DNA of 64,000 nt from Phycisphaerales bacterium (GTDB lineage Bacteria; Planctomycetota; Phycisphaerae; Phycisphaerales; UBA1924), in contig JAGQON010000018.1 of assembly GCA_020427395.1 (NCBI GenBank), positions 18,621 through 82,620 on the forward strand, read 5' to 3'. Made by a program: the position numbers and the translations under genes. How positions within the stretch are numbered: the stretch's first letter is position 1; the number at the start of each line of letters is the position of its first letter. Shown here in pieces: positions 51,023-59,141 of the stretch. The notes below the pieces were generated by a model that was not told where the DNA came from, ran no database searches, and saw only the letters and a program-made list of their open reading frames with translations.

Positions 51023-51703
51023 ATGCAGACACAAAGCCGATTTGCCGAGTACGACTTCAACACCGCATTCCCCACTCGCCTCCCACGGGCATCAGGGGGA
51101 GGAGCCCGCGAAGCGGAAGTAGGGGGTCTTCCTGATCCCCAATCCCCAATCCCTGATCCCTCTCCCGCCCTCTCCAACCAACTCCTCGAAGACCTCTTCA
51201 ACCCCTCCATCTCCTCCCTCGACCTCTGCAAGCTCCACCATCTCTCCCTCGACAAACTCACCGAGCTCCTCGAGTCCACCACCTTCAACCGCGCCCGCGA
51301 TTTCATCAAGCGCATCAACACCGCGCGCACCAGCATTGTCGAGCCCGAGGCCAAGGCCCTCGCCCTCGTCCGCACCCACGACATCCTCAAGGACCGCCCC
51401 GAATCCCCGGCCCACGCCGAAACCCAACGCAAAGCTGCCGGCCCTCTCCTCCCCCGGGCCTCCGGGGGAGGTGGCTCGCGTCTTTGCGAGGCGGAGGGGG
51501 TCTCCCAAGAGCCAAGTGCCTCCTCGCCGGGTGCTCCTACGCGCCGCGCAGCGTCAAAGTACGGCCAATCCAACCCGACGCTCCACAAGCCAGTAACACA
51601 CGCAGACTCCTCAACACCTCCCTCGAAAACTCTTGAACAACCCACCACCATACTGGTACACTCGCCCGTTTCAGGCCCGACTTGCCGGGCAGAGAGGGCC
51701 AGT
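51023..51703 (+). CDS. Helical hypothetical ORF carrying two in-frame REP-like repeats, with no stop of its own
   Basis: The frame starts MQTQSRFAEYDFNTAF at 51023. The middle (about 51160-51440) is strongly gene-like, with C/G third positions throughout, and predicts a helical domain: NQLLEDLFNPSISSLDLCKL, HHLSLDKLTELLES, RARDFIKRINTARTSI, KALALVRTHDIL. Before and after it lie family-1 repeats (51079-51131 and 51448-51505), read in frame as PRASGGG...EAE-type peptides. No stop follows; the frame runs on into the 51704 gene, which has its own ribosome site and signal peptide. Either an active small protein with repeat-derived tails or a gene whose end was displaced by the repeat. The helical part resembles nothing I can name. 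Confidence 0.5.
51079..51131 (+). repeat. REP-like repeat, family 1, copy 7, inside an ORF
   Basis: CCTCCCACGGGCATCAGGGGGAGG, then CCCGCGAAGCGG, ending AGTAGGGGGTCTTCC. Followed by tandem ATCCCCA heptamers (about 51137-51155). Confidence 0.8.
51448..51505 (+). repeat. REP-like repeat, family 1, copy 8, inside an ORF
   Basis: CCTCCCCCGGGCCTCCGGGGGAGG, then CTCGCG...CGCGAG-like hairpin (one change), ending CGGAGGGGGTCTCC. Confidence 0.85.
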
Positions 51704-53257
51704 ATGTCACACAAAAAGAGCCGTTCGTTCCCTGCGCTCCTCGCGACCATCGTCGGCGCGGCCGCATCACTCGCCCACGCCCAGAGCGCGATCACCTATC
51801 AAGGCCGCCTCAACGACGCCGGCGCGCCCGCCGACGGCACATACGACATCCTCTTCGATCTCTACACCGACCCTACACCCGGCGGGCCCGAGGTCATCGT
51901 CACGACCGAGCTGGTCACCAATGTCACCGTCGTCGACGGCCTGTTCACCGTCGAGATTCCCTTCAACCCGCTCGCGTTCAACGGCGACGACCGCTTCCTC
52001 CAGATCGCCTGCCGTCCCACCGGCACCGCGATCTTCACGCCCCTGTACCCGCGCCAGCGCCTCACCGATGTGCCCCAGGCCGTCCACGCCGATGTTGCCA
52101 ACGCCATTGCGCTCCCCGCCGAGCTCACCGGCTTCACTACCGCGCCCCTCCAGGCGCTGTTCAGTGTCGAGAACACTAACCTGACCTCGGGCATCGCGAT
52201 CCGCGCCGAGAGTCAGGAGACCGGCATCCTGGCCGTCGCGGGGGACCCCACCGGCGCACCCTCCATCGGGCTCGATCCCGTCGCCATCTCCGCCGTCGGT
52301 GAGCAGATCGGTGTCGCAGGCTCATCTGGATCAGGCGTCGGAATACGCGGCTCATCCGCGACCGGCTACGGCGGCCAGTTCGATATCACCGAAACCGGCT
52401 CCGCCATCTTCGCATCCACTTCCGCACTCGCCGCAGATGCGCACGCCGGCTTCTTCCAGAACTTTGGCTCGTCCAATGCCTTCTCGACCCTCTATGTAAA
52501 CACGCTTTCCACCCAGCCCTTCGCGTTCGGTGTCCAGGCCGGAATCGAGTCCTCCTCTCCCGGCATATTCTCCGCAGCCGTCCGCGGTGAAAACAAAGGA
52601 ACCGCCGGCAGCGGCATCGGCGTCTGGGGCTCGCACGCCGGCTCGGGCTGGGGCGTCTACGGCACATCTCCCAGCGGCGGGCGCGGTGTGTACGGTTTCG
52701 TGATCGGACCCGGCGGCGCCGGGGTCTACGGACGCGGAACGAACGGCGCAAGCGCGGGCTACTTTGAAGGCGACGTCACCATCACCGGCGTCCTCTCCAA
52801 AGGATCTGGCACCTTCAAGATCGACCACCCGCTCGACCCCGCCAACATGTACCTCTCGCACTCCTTCGTCGAATCCCCCGACATGAAGAACATCTACGAC
52901 GGCGTCGTCACCCTCGACGAACAGGGAAGCGCAACCGTCACCATGCCAACCTACTTCGACGCCCTCAACACCGAGTTCCGATACCAACTCACCTGCATCG
53001 GCGGCTACGCACCCGTCTTCATCGCCGAAGAGATCAATGAGCGCCAGTTCAGCATCGCCGGCGGCAAACCAGGACTCAAGGTCTCATGGCAGATCACCGG
53101 CATCCGCCAGGACCCATTCGCGCTCGCCAACCCCGTCCGCGTCGAAGAAGAAAAATCCTCCGACGAAAAGGGGCTCTACCTCCACCCCGAGCTCTACGGA
53201 CAACCACAAGAAAAAGGCATCGGCTACAGAGCGCAGCCGATGCCCGATCAGAACTAA
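51704..53257 (+). CDS. Secreted beta-repeat protein (tail-fibre-like), unknown function
   Basis: 517 residues. Signal peptide FPALLATIVGAAASLAHAQ. The mature start AITYQGRLNDAGAPADGTYDILFDLY is typical of a family of exported proteins in planctomycetes and Bacteroidota. The middle has repeated GVxGxSxSGxGVxG lines (GVAGSSGSGVGIRG, GVWGSHAGSGWGVYG, GVYGFVIGPGGAGVYG), which probably form stacked beta turns as in phage tail fibres. GYFEGDVTITGVLSKGSGTF and KIDHPLDPANMYLSHSFVESPDM near the end resemble an intramolecular-chaperone-like region. The ATG at 51704 has GAGGG 6 bp upstream. No dockerin. Role unknown. Confidence 0.75.
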   Translation: MSHKKSRSFPALLATIVGAAASLAHAQSAITYQGRLNDAGAPADGTYDILFDLYTDPTPGGPEVIVTTELVTNVTVVDGLFTVEIPFNPLAFNGDDRFLQIACRPTGTAIFTPLYPRQRLTDVPQAVHADVANAIALPAELTGFTTAPLQALFSVENTNLTSGIAIRAESQETGILAVAGDPTGAPSIGLDPVAISAVGEQIGVAGSSGSGVGIRGSSATGYGGQFDITETGSAIFASTSALAADAHAGFFQNFGSSNAFSTLYVNTLSTQPFAFGVQAGIESSSPGIFSAAVRGENKGTAGSGIGVWGSHAGSGWGVYGTSPSGGRGVYGFVIGPGGAGVYGRGTNGASAGYFEGDVTITGVLSKGSGTFKIDHPLDPANMYLSHSFVESPDMKNIYDGVVTLDEQGSATVTMPTYFDALNTEFRYQLTCIGGYAPVFIAEEINERQFSIAGGKPGLKVSWQITGIRQDPFALANPVRVEEEKSSDEKGLYLHPELYGQPQEKGIGYRAQPMPDQN

Positions 53258-53268
53258 TCGTTCAGGTT

Positions 53269-54081
53269 CTAAAACAACACACGCAACCCCAGCGCCAGCC
53301 CCCAGTCCAGCTCACCCCGATGATCGATATCATCCGCGATGGGCAGCACCGGCGAGAACTCCAGCGTGAACCGCTTGGCCTCGTAGAGCAATCCCGGCGC
53401 GACACGCCAGGCGATGTCGCCGTTGGTCTCATAGTCGACGAACGACTCGATCGTCAGGTACCACGAGGCCGCGGTCTCGCTCGTGTACGCGCCCGGCGCG
53501 AGCCGGTAGAGGTACGAGGTCTCCAGCGTGAGCAGATCGTCGCTGCCAGTCCCCGCAACGATCGGGCCGGCAAGCCCGTCCGTGCTGACCTGGTAGGTCA
53601 ACGCCGCGTTGATCCCGTGCCGATCCGCAACACGCGTGAAGATCAGCCCGAGCATGGGGTCCCAGCCGTCGCTGCTCAGCCCGTCCGTGCCGGTCGGCAA
53701 CCGGACACCCGCCAGCAGCGCCAGCCGGTTCGTATCGATCGGTGCCGGGTCGTTCTGCCAGAACCGCCACTTGAGCGACAGCGTGCTGTCGCCCAACCCG
53801 TCCTGATCCGCGATCCCGTTCTCGCGATCACGCAGGATCGTGGGCACATTGAGCGTCAAAGCCACATCCTTGCGCAACCCGTAAGTCAGGCGCGTGTCGA
53901 TGGTGAACTGATCGATCTGCTCACCATTGAGTTCATACCGCTCGAAGCGGGCCTGCTCGCGCCAGGTGATGCGTCCCTTGGCCGGCTGCGTGGCCGCGAG
54001 CGAAAGGGCGGATTCCTGCGCGAACCCCTTGGTTGAGCACAGAGCGATCGCGCAGATGGCTACTGGTGTCAGCCTTCTCAT
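53269..54081 (-). CDS. Outer-membrane beta-barrel protein (phenol/MetA-pathway-type transporter family)
   Basis: 270 residues. Signal peptide VAICAIALCSTKGFAQ. Alternating hydrophobic strands follow (FTIDTRLTYGLRKDVALTLNVP, GLGDSTLSLKWRFW, NRLALLAGVRLPTGTDG, LGLIFTRV, LEFSPVLPI), ending WGLALGLRVLF with a C-terminal aromatic residue as expected of an outer-membrane barrel. The GLGD and LPTG signatures fit the MetA-type barrel family. The ATG at 54081 has GAGGG 6 bp upstream; a GTG at 54093 overlaps the stop of the HMA lipoprotein gene. It is last in a three-gene unit with metal-linked proteins, so metal export or sensing is plausible. Confidence 0.75.
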   Translation of the reverse strand: MRRLTPVAICAIALCSTKGFAQESALSLAATQPAKGRITWREQARFERYELNGEQIDQFTIDTRLTYGLRKDVALTLNVPTILRDRENGIADQDGLGDSTLSLKWRFWQNDPAPIDTNRLALLAGVRLPTGTDGLSSDGWDPMLGLIFTRVADRHGINAALTYQVSTDGLAGPIVAGTGSDDLLTLETSYLYRLAPGAYTSETAASWYLTIESFVDYETNGDIAWRVAPGLLYEAKRFTLEFSPVLPIADDIDHRGELDWGLALGLRVLF

Positions 54082-54089
54082 GGTCGCCC

Positions 54090-54452
54090 TCACTTCGTGA
54101 ACTCAACGGAGCGGAAGGTGAACCCGCCGTCGTCGATGGCGCTACGGAGCTGACGCGAGGTGACCGCGACCCTGGGATTCAGGTCCACCGTGACGATGCC
54201 GTTGGAGAGATCGACATGCGATGACTCCACGGCCTCCACGCTCCCGAGCACGAGCGAGATGCTCTCGGCGCACATCGGGCAGCCGAGCCCGTCGACGCGC
54301 ATGGTGGCTTGGGAGGCGTAGACCGATTCGTCGCTGGTCATGGCGTTGGTTGAGCCCGATGGTGAGTCGGTGCGGGTCTGGGTTGAGCCGCATGCGCCGA
54401 GTGTGAGTGTTGCAGCGGTGAGGGTGATGACGGCGGTTGATTTGAACAGCAT
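54090..54452 (-). CDS. Heavy-metal-associated (HMA) domain lipoprotein
   Basis: 120 residues. Lipoprotein signal (TLTAATLTLGACGST, lipobox LGAC). The mature part is an HMA domain with MRVDGLGCPMCAESISLVLGSV, the GxxCxxC metal site, followed by the typical beta-alpha-beta pattern (VTVDLNPRVAVTSRQLRSAIDDGGF). It binds a soft metal such as copper at the membrane surface. AAGGAG lies before the ATG at 54452. It is 97 bp downstream of the Cys-rich gene, and its stop overlaps a possible GTG of the barrel gene. Confidence 0.88.
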   Translation of the reverse strand: MLFKSTAVITLTAATLTLGACGSTQTRTDSPSGSTNAMTSDESVYASQATMRVDGLGCPMCAESISLVLGSVEAVESSHVDLSNGIVTVDLNPRVAVTSRQLRSAIDDGGFTFRSVEFTK

Positions 54453-54549
54453 ATAGAACTCCTTGCGCCGATCGGGGCGCAGCATGATCGTTTGATTGGA
54501 ACGGTGAAAACAGCAGGTGGTGTGCGCGGCGCGCACTGTCCCTGTGGTT

Positions 54550-54942
54550 TCAGTTCAACCAGACGCCGATGCGGGCAAGGAATCGGTTGGTATTGGAGTG
54601 CCCCGGCGCGTCGTCGCTGATTGAAGCGAGACGGATCGTGCCATCGTGATCGCACGCGGTTGTGCGGAACGGCTGGGGCTCGGGCGCGGGGATCGCGTGA
54701 TGGGTGTTGACGATGGCGGGGAGCTCGCTGGGCGAGCTTGGCACGCGTGGGTCTTGTTCGATGGTGCCGCAGCCGCAGCCGCATCCCATTGCAGGTTCGC
54801 CGTCTTGGGCGGGGAGGCAGAGCGGGCAGCAGGGCTCAAGCTCGATCTGCTGCTGGTCATGCGGTGGCGGTGCGACGGCCGCACGCAGGGTGAGCGTGTG
54901 TGAGGAGAGCAGCAGGATGGCGAGCATCAGGCGCGCGAGCAT
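54550..54942 (-). CDS. Small exported Cys-rich protein, metal-operon leader gene
   Basis: 130 residues. Hydrophobic N-terminus MLARLMLAILLLSSHTLTL, then CCPLCLP and GCGCGCG clusters (about residues 38-60) that could bind metal, and a C-terminal FLARIGVWLN. I know no family. It starts the minus-strand unit with the HMA lipoprotein and barrel genes. No ribosome site; the promoter at 54951-54980 places the transcript start within a few bases of the ATG, so translation is probably leaderless. Confidence 0.65.
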   Translation of the reverse strand: MLARLMLAILLLSSHTLTLRAAVAPPPHDQQQIELEPCCPLCLPAQDGEPAMGCGCGCGTIEQDPRVPSSPSELPAIVNTHHAIPAPEPQPFRTTACDHDGTIRLASISDDAPGHSNTNRFLARIGVWLN

Positions 54943-54950
54943 GACAGGTG

Positions 54951-54980
54951 AATATATCGGTTGAGGTCCGTTTTATTCAA
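54951..54980 (-). promoter_or_regulatory. Sigma-70-like promoter for the metal-linked operon
   Basis: Minus strand: TTGAAT (54975-54980) as -35, 18-base spacer, TATATT (54951-54956) as -10. The ATG lies 8 bp after the -10 box, so the message would be leaderless. Confidence 0.6.
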
Positions 54981-54987
54981 GCAAAGA

Positions 54988-56628
54988 TCAGGAACGAAGC
55001 AGTAAACGGGCGTTTCGCAGGGCGGATCGTTCGAAACGGGCGGCGTGGATGCGGGTGGTGTCGTAGAGGTTCGCGAGTTGTTCGCGTGTGATGGGGCGTG
55101 CATCGCCGAGCCCGAAGCGCAGCACCAGGACGACGCGATCGCGTTCTTCGAGCTGATCGAGTACGGTGACGATGCGTGGGTCCGGGTCGAGCCATCGTTG
55201 CCAGGGTGTGACGGATCGGGTCCAGTCGTCGATGGCGATGCCCGAGGCGATTCGTCTTGCGGCGCGACCGGTGCTGACGGGCTGGGACACATCGGGTTGC
55301 GCGGCGGCGAATCGGTTGACGGCGAGTCCGATTGGTGCGGCGATGCGTCCGCCGTGCGTTGGGTCGAAGCGGTCGATGGCGCCCGAGGCGACCTTGATGC
55401 CGGCGAGGACGAGCTGTGCGATGCGTGTTGGCGCGAGCGTGTCGATGGGGCCGCCGAGTCGGTTCTCGATGCTCGAGAGCACGAGGGTGAGCTGGGAGCG
55501 GAGCAGCGATCGCTGGAGCATGGTGATCAGGCGTAGATCGGTTTCGATCTGATCGAGGAGCACGCCGCTTGGTGCGCGTTCGTCGATCTGCGCGGCGCGG
55601 TGGCCGCATGCTCGGCGGAGGAGGTAGATGGCACGGGCGCGGGCCTGCTCTTCGAAGGCGACGCTTGGGAGGCGTTGGCGCATGGTGTCGATGAGCGAGG
55701 CGAGGTCGCGGGGTGCTTCGACGCGTTCGATCTGCTGGAGGGCGGGCGATTCGAGGATTGATTCGAGTTGACCGGGCTCTGGCGGCTCGGTGGGGAGGGC
55801 GAGGTCGCGGAGTTTGCGGAGTCGTGCGAGGCGTGCGGCGCGACCGATGGCGCTGACGCGTCGTTTGTTGCGTTTGGCGATGGTGCCTGGTGCGAGGCCG
55901 CGCATGAGGGCGCGGAGTGCGATCTCTCCTTCGCGGTCGCTTGTGGGTCCGGGCTCGTTGAAGATCGGTTTGCGGGCTCGATCGTCGAGGCGGATGAGCG
56001 CGAGGCGGACGCCCTCCTGGCTGTGGCCGCTGCGCTGGGCGATGCGAAGGGCGGCCTGCGAGCGGGTCCAGCCGAGTCGGGCGTTGTAGGCGCGTGCCCA
56101 TCGGTGGAAGCGTCGCAGCTCGCGTTGGCTGATGCGTTCGAAGCGTTTGGCGCGCCCGAGGCGGTTGGCGTGGAGTGTCTCGAACCACTCGACGGTTTCG
56201 GTGCGGAAGACGACGCTGCGTCGGCCCTTGCCGAGGTCGAGGCGTCGGGCGATGAGCCCGAGTCGGCGGTAGCGTTCGATGGATTTGCGGCTGACGGACC
56301 AGCGCGATGCGAGGTCGTCGATGCCGAGCACGGGCTCGTGCATGTCGTCGGGTGTGAGCCCGGCGGCTTCGGAGATGGTCTCGGCGAGTGCGGAAAGGTC
56401 GCCGCGGAGTGCGTCGCCGGGCACCATGTCGGGCGCGTTGATGTCGGGTCGGTAGCCGGTGACGCGGAAGACAACCCAGTCCTGCGGGTAGATGAGGTCG
56501 GGGTCGATCTGTGGTGCCAGCTCGTCGATGCGCTGGAGGTGTCGGATGAGGGTTGGTTTGGAGGCGTAGCCGAGTTCGCGCGCGAGCTGCGCGATGCAGG
56601 GGGTCCGGGCTTTGCTCACGGCGGGCAC
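54988..56628 (-). CDS. Divergent sigma-70-like factor with an N-terminal MerR/excisionase-type HTH
   Basis: 546 residues. The N-terminal HTH (IAQLARELGYASKPTLIRHLQ) is followed by a second, MerR/excisionase-like one (LGIDDLASRWSVSRKSIERYRRLGLIARR, about residues 100-130). A long basic middle follows. A region-2-like stretch (TLVLSSIENRLGG...VLAGIKVASGAIDRFDPTHGGRI, about 395-450) keeps the FDPxxG core but lacks the WWIRQ motif. Region 4 (about 490-545) shows LEERDRVVLVLRFGLGDARPITREQLANLYDTT then ALRNARLLL. GTG at 56628 (GGAG 11 bp upstream) or 56619. It may be an alternative sigma factor or a regulator derived from one; its targets are unknown. Confidence 0.7.
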   Translation of the reverse strand: MPAVSKARTPCIAQLARELGYASKPTLIRHLQRIDELAPQIDPDLIYPQDWVVFRVTGYRPDINAPDMVPGDALRGDLSALAETISEAAGLTPDDMHEPVLGIDDLASRWSVSRKSIERYRRLGLIARRLDLGKGRRSVVFRTETVEWFETLHANRLGRAKRFERISQRELRRFHRWARAYNARLGWTRSQAALRIAQRSGHSQEGVRLALIRLDDRARKPIFNEPGPTSDREGEIALRALMRGLAPGTIAKRNKRRVSAIGRAARLARLRKLRDLALPTEPPEPGQLESILESPALQQIERVEAPRDLASLIDTMRQRLPSVAFEEQARARAIYLLRRACGHRAAQIDERAPSGVLLDQIETDLRLITMLQRSLLRSQLTLVLSSIENRLGGPIDTLAPTRIAQLVLAGIKVASGAIDRFDPTHGGRIAAPIGLAVNRFAAAQPDVSQPVSTGRAARRIASGIAIDDWTRSVTPWQRWLDPDPRIVTVLDQLEERDRVVLVLRFGLGDARPITREQLANLYDTTRIHAARFERSALRNARLLLRS

Positions 56629-56645
56629 TGTGCGGGATACTCCAT

Positions 56646-57191
56646 TTAGTTCATGTAGAGCTGGTAACGGATTTCGTGAACTGTTTGCGCGGCACGGAAG
56701 AGATGAATACCCCAGTGAGCTTCGAAGTTGAATCGCCACTCCCAGGACGCCTCACTCCTGGACTCATCGGTGTTGAGGTCCCACAGGCTCAATCCATCCT
56801 TGAGATCTCCATAGATATCTGCGAGGTCATCCCAGAGCATCGAGGCGCGAACCGCACAGTAGTTGTCCTTTGGCTTCGTGGTGTTCCACGAGTTGATGTG
56901 CCAGTCGTAGAGCTGGTTTGTTTCGTTGTTTGTCACTCGTGCGATCCGGTTGGAAATGGTCTTCCATTTCTCAACTCTTATTTCAACCGACTCAGTCAGC
57001 CGAGTCTCAGTAGATTCTGCGTCGGCAATGATCGGAAGAATCGCGAGATGAAGGCGCGAAAGGAGCAGTTCCAGATCTGTGTAGAACTGTGGTGGGCGCT
57101 CGTCACTCAGCGAGTCGATCAGTGTGCAGTACTCGTTCGCGACAAGGGCGAACTTCTCAAGCGACGATTGGTTTGATGAGTCCTCGTTCAC
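56646..57191 (-). CDS. DUF5063-type protein
   Basis: 181 residues, mostly helical: FALVANEYCTLIDSLSD at the start, YTDLELLLSRLHLAILPI, WDDLADIYGDLKDGLSLWD, EWRFNFEAHWGIHLFRAAQTVHEI. This order (EYC start, L-rich helix, DDLxDIYxDLKxGL, HWGxHxxxAL-like) matches DUF5063. The GTG start at 57191 overlaps the stop of mqnA (GTGA), so translation is coupled. Base use is AT-richer than its neighbours. Function unknown. Confidence 0.78.
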   Translation of the reverse strand: MNEDSSNQSSLEKFALVANEYCTLIDSLSDERPPQFYTDLELLLSRLHLAILPIIADAESTETRLTESVEIRVEKWKTISNRIARVTNNETNQLYDWHINSWNTTKPKDNYCAVRASMLWDDLADIYGDLKDGLSLWDLNTDESRSEASWEWRFNFEAHWGIHLFRAAQTVHEIRYQLYMN

Positions 57192-58069
57192 AAGGCGGTC
57201 AGTTCTTTGTTGATGTTTGTGAACCAGTGGGGTTTTTGGGTATCAAGGATGCCGTGTGTGCGGAGCTTGTCGAAGAACAGCTCCACGGCTTGGCGGGCGC
57301 GGTCGTCGACGCGGAAGCTCAGGAGCTGCCCGAGGTAGGTGCGCGCGAGGTCGGCGGGCCAGTTGTGGGCCTTGGCTTCGCGGGTGACGAGCCAGTCGAG
57401 GCGCTGATCGTTGCGGAGTCGGACGCGCTCGAGCATGGCGGCGGCCTCGTCGATCATGGTCGAGCCGAGGTCGGCGCGTCGGCACATCCAGCAGGCGTAG
57501 ACGAAGGGGAGCTCGGTGAGGGCGTGCCATGCTTCGCCGAGGTCGATCTGGTGGGGGTAGCGGACGGCGGGGGGCGAGTCGACCACGACCTTGTCGCCGA
57601 TGAGCAGGAGGGTATGGGGCCAGGCCTCTTCGGGGTCGATGGCGCGATCCTGGGCGATGCTCATGCGTTCGCGTGCGTCGAACTCGACGAACTCGGCGGT
57701 GACACCGTGAAGCTCGCGGAGGAGGACATCGGCGAGCATGACGGAGGTGTGGGAGTCGGTGTCGGCGTGGACGCGGGTGATCTGGTCGATGGGGACGGAG
57801 GAGAAGAGGCGGACGGTGAGGGTGGGGCCGTCGCAGCCGATCATTCCGGCGGGGATGAGGGCGAGGTCGTTCTCGGGCCTGGCGGCGTCGACGATGGAGG
57901 CGAGCCCGACATCGGCGTGGTTGTCGGTGAGCATGGCGGCGATCTTGGAGGGGACGGCCTTGATGAGCTCGCAGCCGTTCCAAGTCCCGAGGCCTTCGAT
58001 GAGGGAGACGGTGTTGAGGAACTGGACCGCGGCGATGCGGGTTGGTCGGGTTTGGGCGGTATCCGGCAT
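57188..58069 (-). CDS. mqnA: Chorismate dehydratase MqnA (futalosine menaquinone pathway)
   Basis: 293 residues, the usual size. A periplasmic-binding-like fold is indicated by RIAAVQFLNTVSLIEGL at the start, VPSKIAAMLTDNHADVGLASIV (the PSxxAxxLxxGxxDVxL motif) and GPTLTVRLFSSVPI. It converts chorismate to 3-enolpyruvylbenzoate, the first step of the alternative menaquinone route. MqnD has a related fold, so I cannot fully exclude it, but the motifs favour MqnA. ATG at 58069 with GGGAGACCC upstream. Confidence 0.82.
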   Translation of the reverse strand: MPDTAQTRPTRIAAVQFLNTVSLIEGLGTWNGCELIKAVPSKIAAMLTDNHADVGLASIVDAARPENDLALIPAGMIGCDGPTLTVRLFSSVPIDQITRVHADTDSHTSVMLADVLLRELHGVTAEFVEFDARERMSIAQDRAIDPEEAWPHTLLLIGDKVVVDSPPAVRYPHQIDLGEAWHALTELPFVYACWMCRRADLGSTMIDEAAAMLERVRLRNDQRLDWLVTREAKAHNWPADLARTYLGQLLSFRVDDRARQAVELFFDKLRTHGILDTQKPHWFTNINKELTAL

Positions 58070-58289
58070 GGGGATGGGTCTCCCGGGGGTGCCGTGCGGG
58101 TTTCATCGAAGAATCATGAAATTCGCCGGGGCAACCGATACATTGGGTGGCATTGGACCTGATTGTCCGTACATTGAAGGCAGACCGAGGCGAAAAAGCC
58201 GCTCGGGATGGGCGATCGATGGCCGAGAAGTTGGCTGTCACTCTCTCTGAACAGGGTCGGACCGACCCGCGCCCAGACCGGCCATTCGT

Positions 58290-58457
58290 GCTCGGATGCA
58301 CAAATCAGTGGGAGGAGCTTCTCCACCACTGGCTCGGACAAGGTGGGTCCCTAGGACAGTATATGGGCCCGTGTTGCACCACAGGCCCCGACGAGCCAGT
58401 ACGAGTTACCTACCCACCCGGCGTCGGGTTGCGCTACAGCCCGGCGTCGCTTTTTTT
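58290..58457 (+). ncRNA. Candidate structured RNA with possible pseudoknot, ending in a T run
   Basis: Within the 445-bp gap 58070-58514. TGGCTCG (58330-58336) pairs perfectly with CGAGCCA (58392-58398). Inside it GGGCC (58365-58369) pairs with GGCCC (58384-58388), with GTG/CAC above. GGTGGGT (58342-58348), inside the first stem, is complementary to ACCCACC (58412-58418) outside it, giving a pseudoknot or a switch. A CGGGTTG/CAGCCCG hairpin (58425-58431 with 58437-58443) and seven T (58451-58457) follow. No plus-strand gene precedes it, and the next gene starts 58 bp later. No known class is recognised. Confidence 0.45.
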
Positions 58458-58514
58458 GCGCCGATCGATCAGCGCCTTGGCAGCGGCGGAGGCGGATTGC
58501 CCGATAATGGGCGT

Positions 58515-59141
58515 ATGGGCACCAGCGGGATTATCCTGATCGGCGGCGGCGGTCATGCCAAGGTTGTGTTCGATGCGCTGCGCGATGGCGACGCGGGCGT
58601 GCGCGGTTTCGTTGACGATTCGGCGCACTGTGCGCTCTCGGGCGTGCTGGAGCACCTGGGGGGTGTGGCTGGCGTGGACCGCGAGCACCCGGTGATCGTG
58701 GCGATCGGCGATGTGGCGACGCGACGGCGTGTGCTGGGGCAGATCGAGGGTGCGCGTGTGAGCGGGCCGGTGATCCATCCGAGCGCGGTGGTGTCGCCTT
58801 CGGCGCTGCTTGGTGATGGGGTGTTTGTTGGGCCGGGCGCGATTATCAATGCCGATGCACGGATCGAGGCGCACGCGATTGTGAACTCGGGCGCGATCGT
58901 GGAGCACGACTGCCGGGTGGGTGTGAACACGCATGTGGCGCCGGGGTGTGTGCTGGGCGGCGGCGCGGTAATCGGTGATGACACGCTGGTGGGTTTGGGT
59001 GCGCGGGTGCTGCCGGGCGTGAAGATTGGCGCGGGGTGTGTTGTAGGCGCGGGCGCGGTGGTGGTGGAGTCGGTGGAGACGGGGGCGACGGTGGTGGGGG
59101 TGCCGGGGAGGGAGAAGAAGGGACTAGGGATTGGGGATTAG
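58515..59141 (+). CDS. Sugar O/N-acyltransferase of the NeuD/PglD type
   Basis: 208 residues. N-terminal Rossmann-like half with GIILIGGGGHAKVVFDAL (the GxGGHAKV signature) and VIVAIGDVATRRRVLGQI. The C-terminal left-handed beta-helix (about 85-205) carries hexapeptide repeats (VIHPSAVVSPSALLGDGVFV, IVNSGAIVEHDCRVGVN) with the catalytic His in EHDC, ending VVGVPGREKKG. It acetylates a UDP- or CMP-linked amino sugar, or a related sugar, for surface glycans. ATG at 58515 without a clear ribosome site. The last codons run into G-rich heptamer repeats. Confidence 0.88.
   Translation: MGTSGIILIGGGGHAKVVFDALRDGDAGVRGFVDDSAHCALSGVLEHLGGVAGVDREHPVIVAIGDVATRRRVLGQIEGARVSGPVIHPSAVVSPSALLGDGVFVGPGAIINADARIEAHAIVNSGAIVEHDCRVGVNTHVAPGCVLGGGAVIGDDTLVGLGARVLPGVKIGAGCVVGAGAVVVESVETGATVVGVPGREKKGLGIGD

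Noticed and set aside
53269..58069. Genomic island or prophage
   Set aside because: No integrase, tRNA-end duplication or phage genes; the genes are housekeeping or metal-linked and share the local base composition.
58147..58539. Plus-strand frame of 130 codons before the acyltransferase gene
   Set aside because: The first 40 codons look mildly protein-like, but the rest reads through the structured RNA candidate and its T run, and no family match is apparent.
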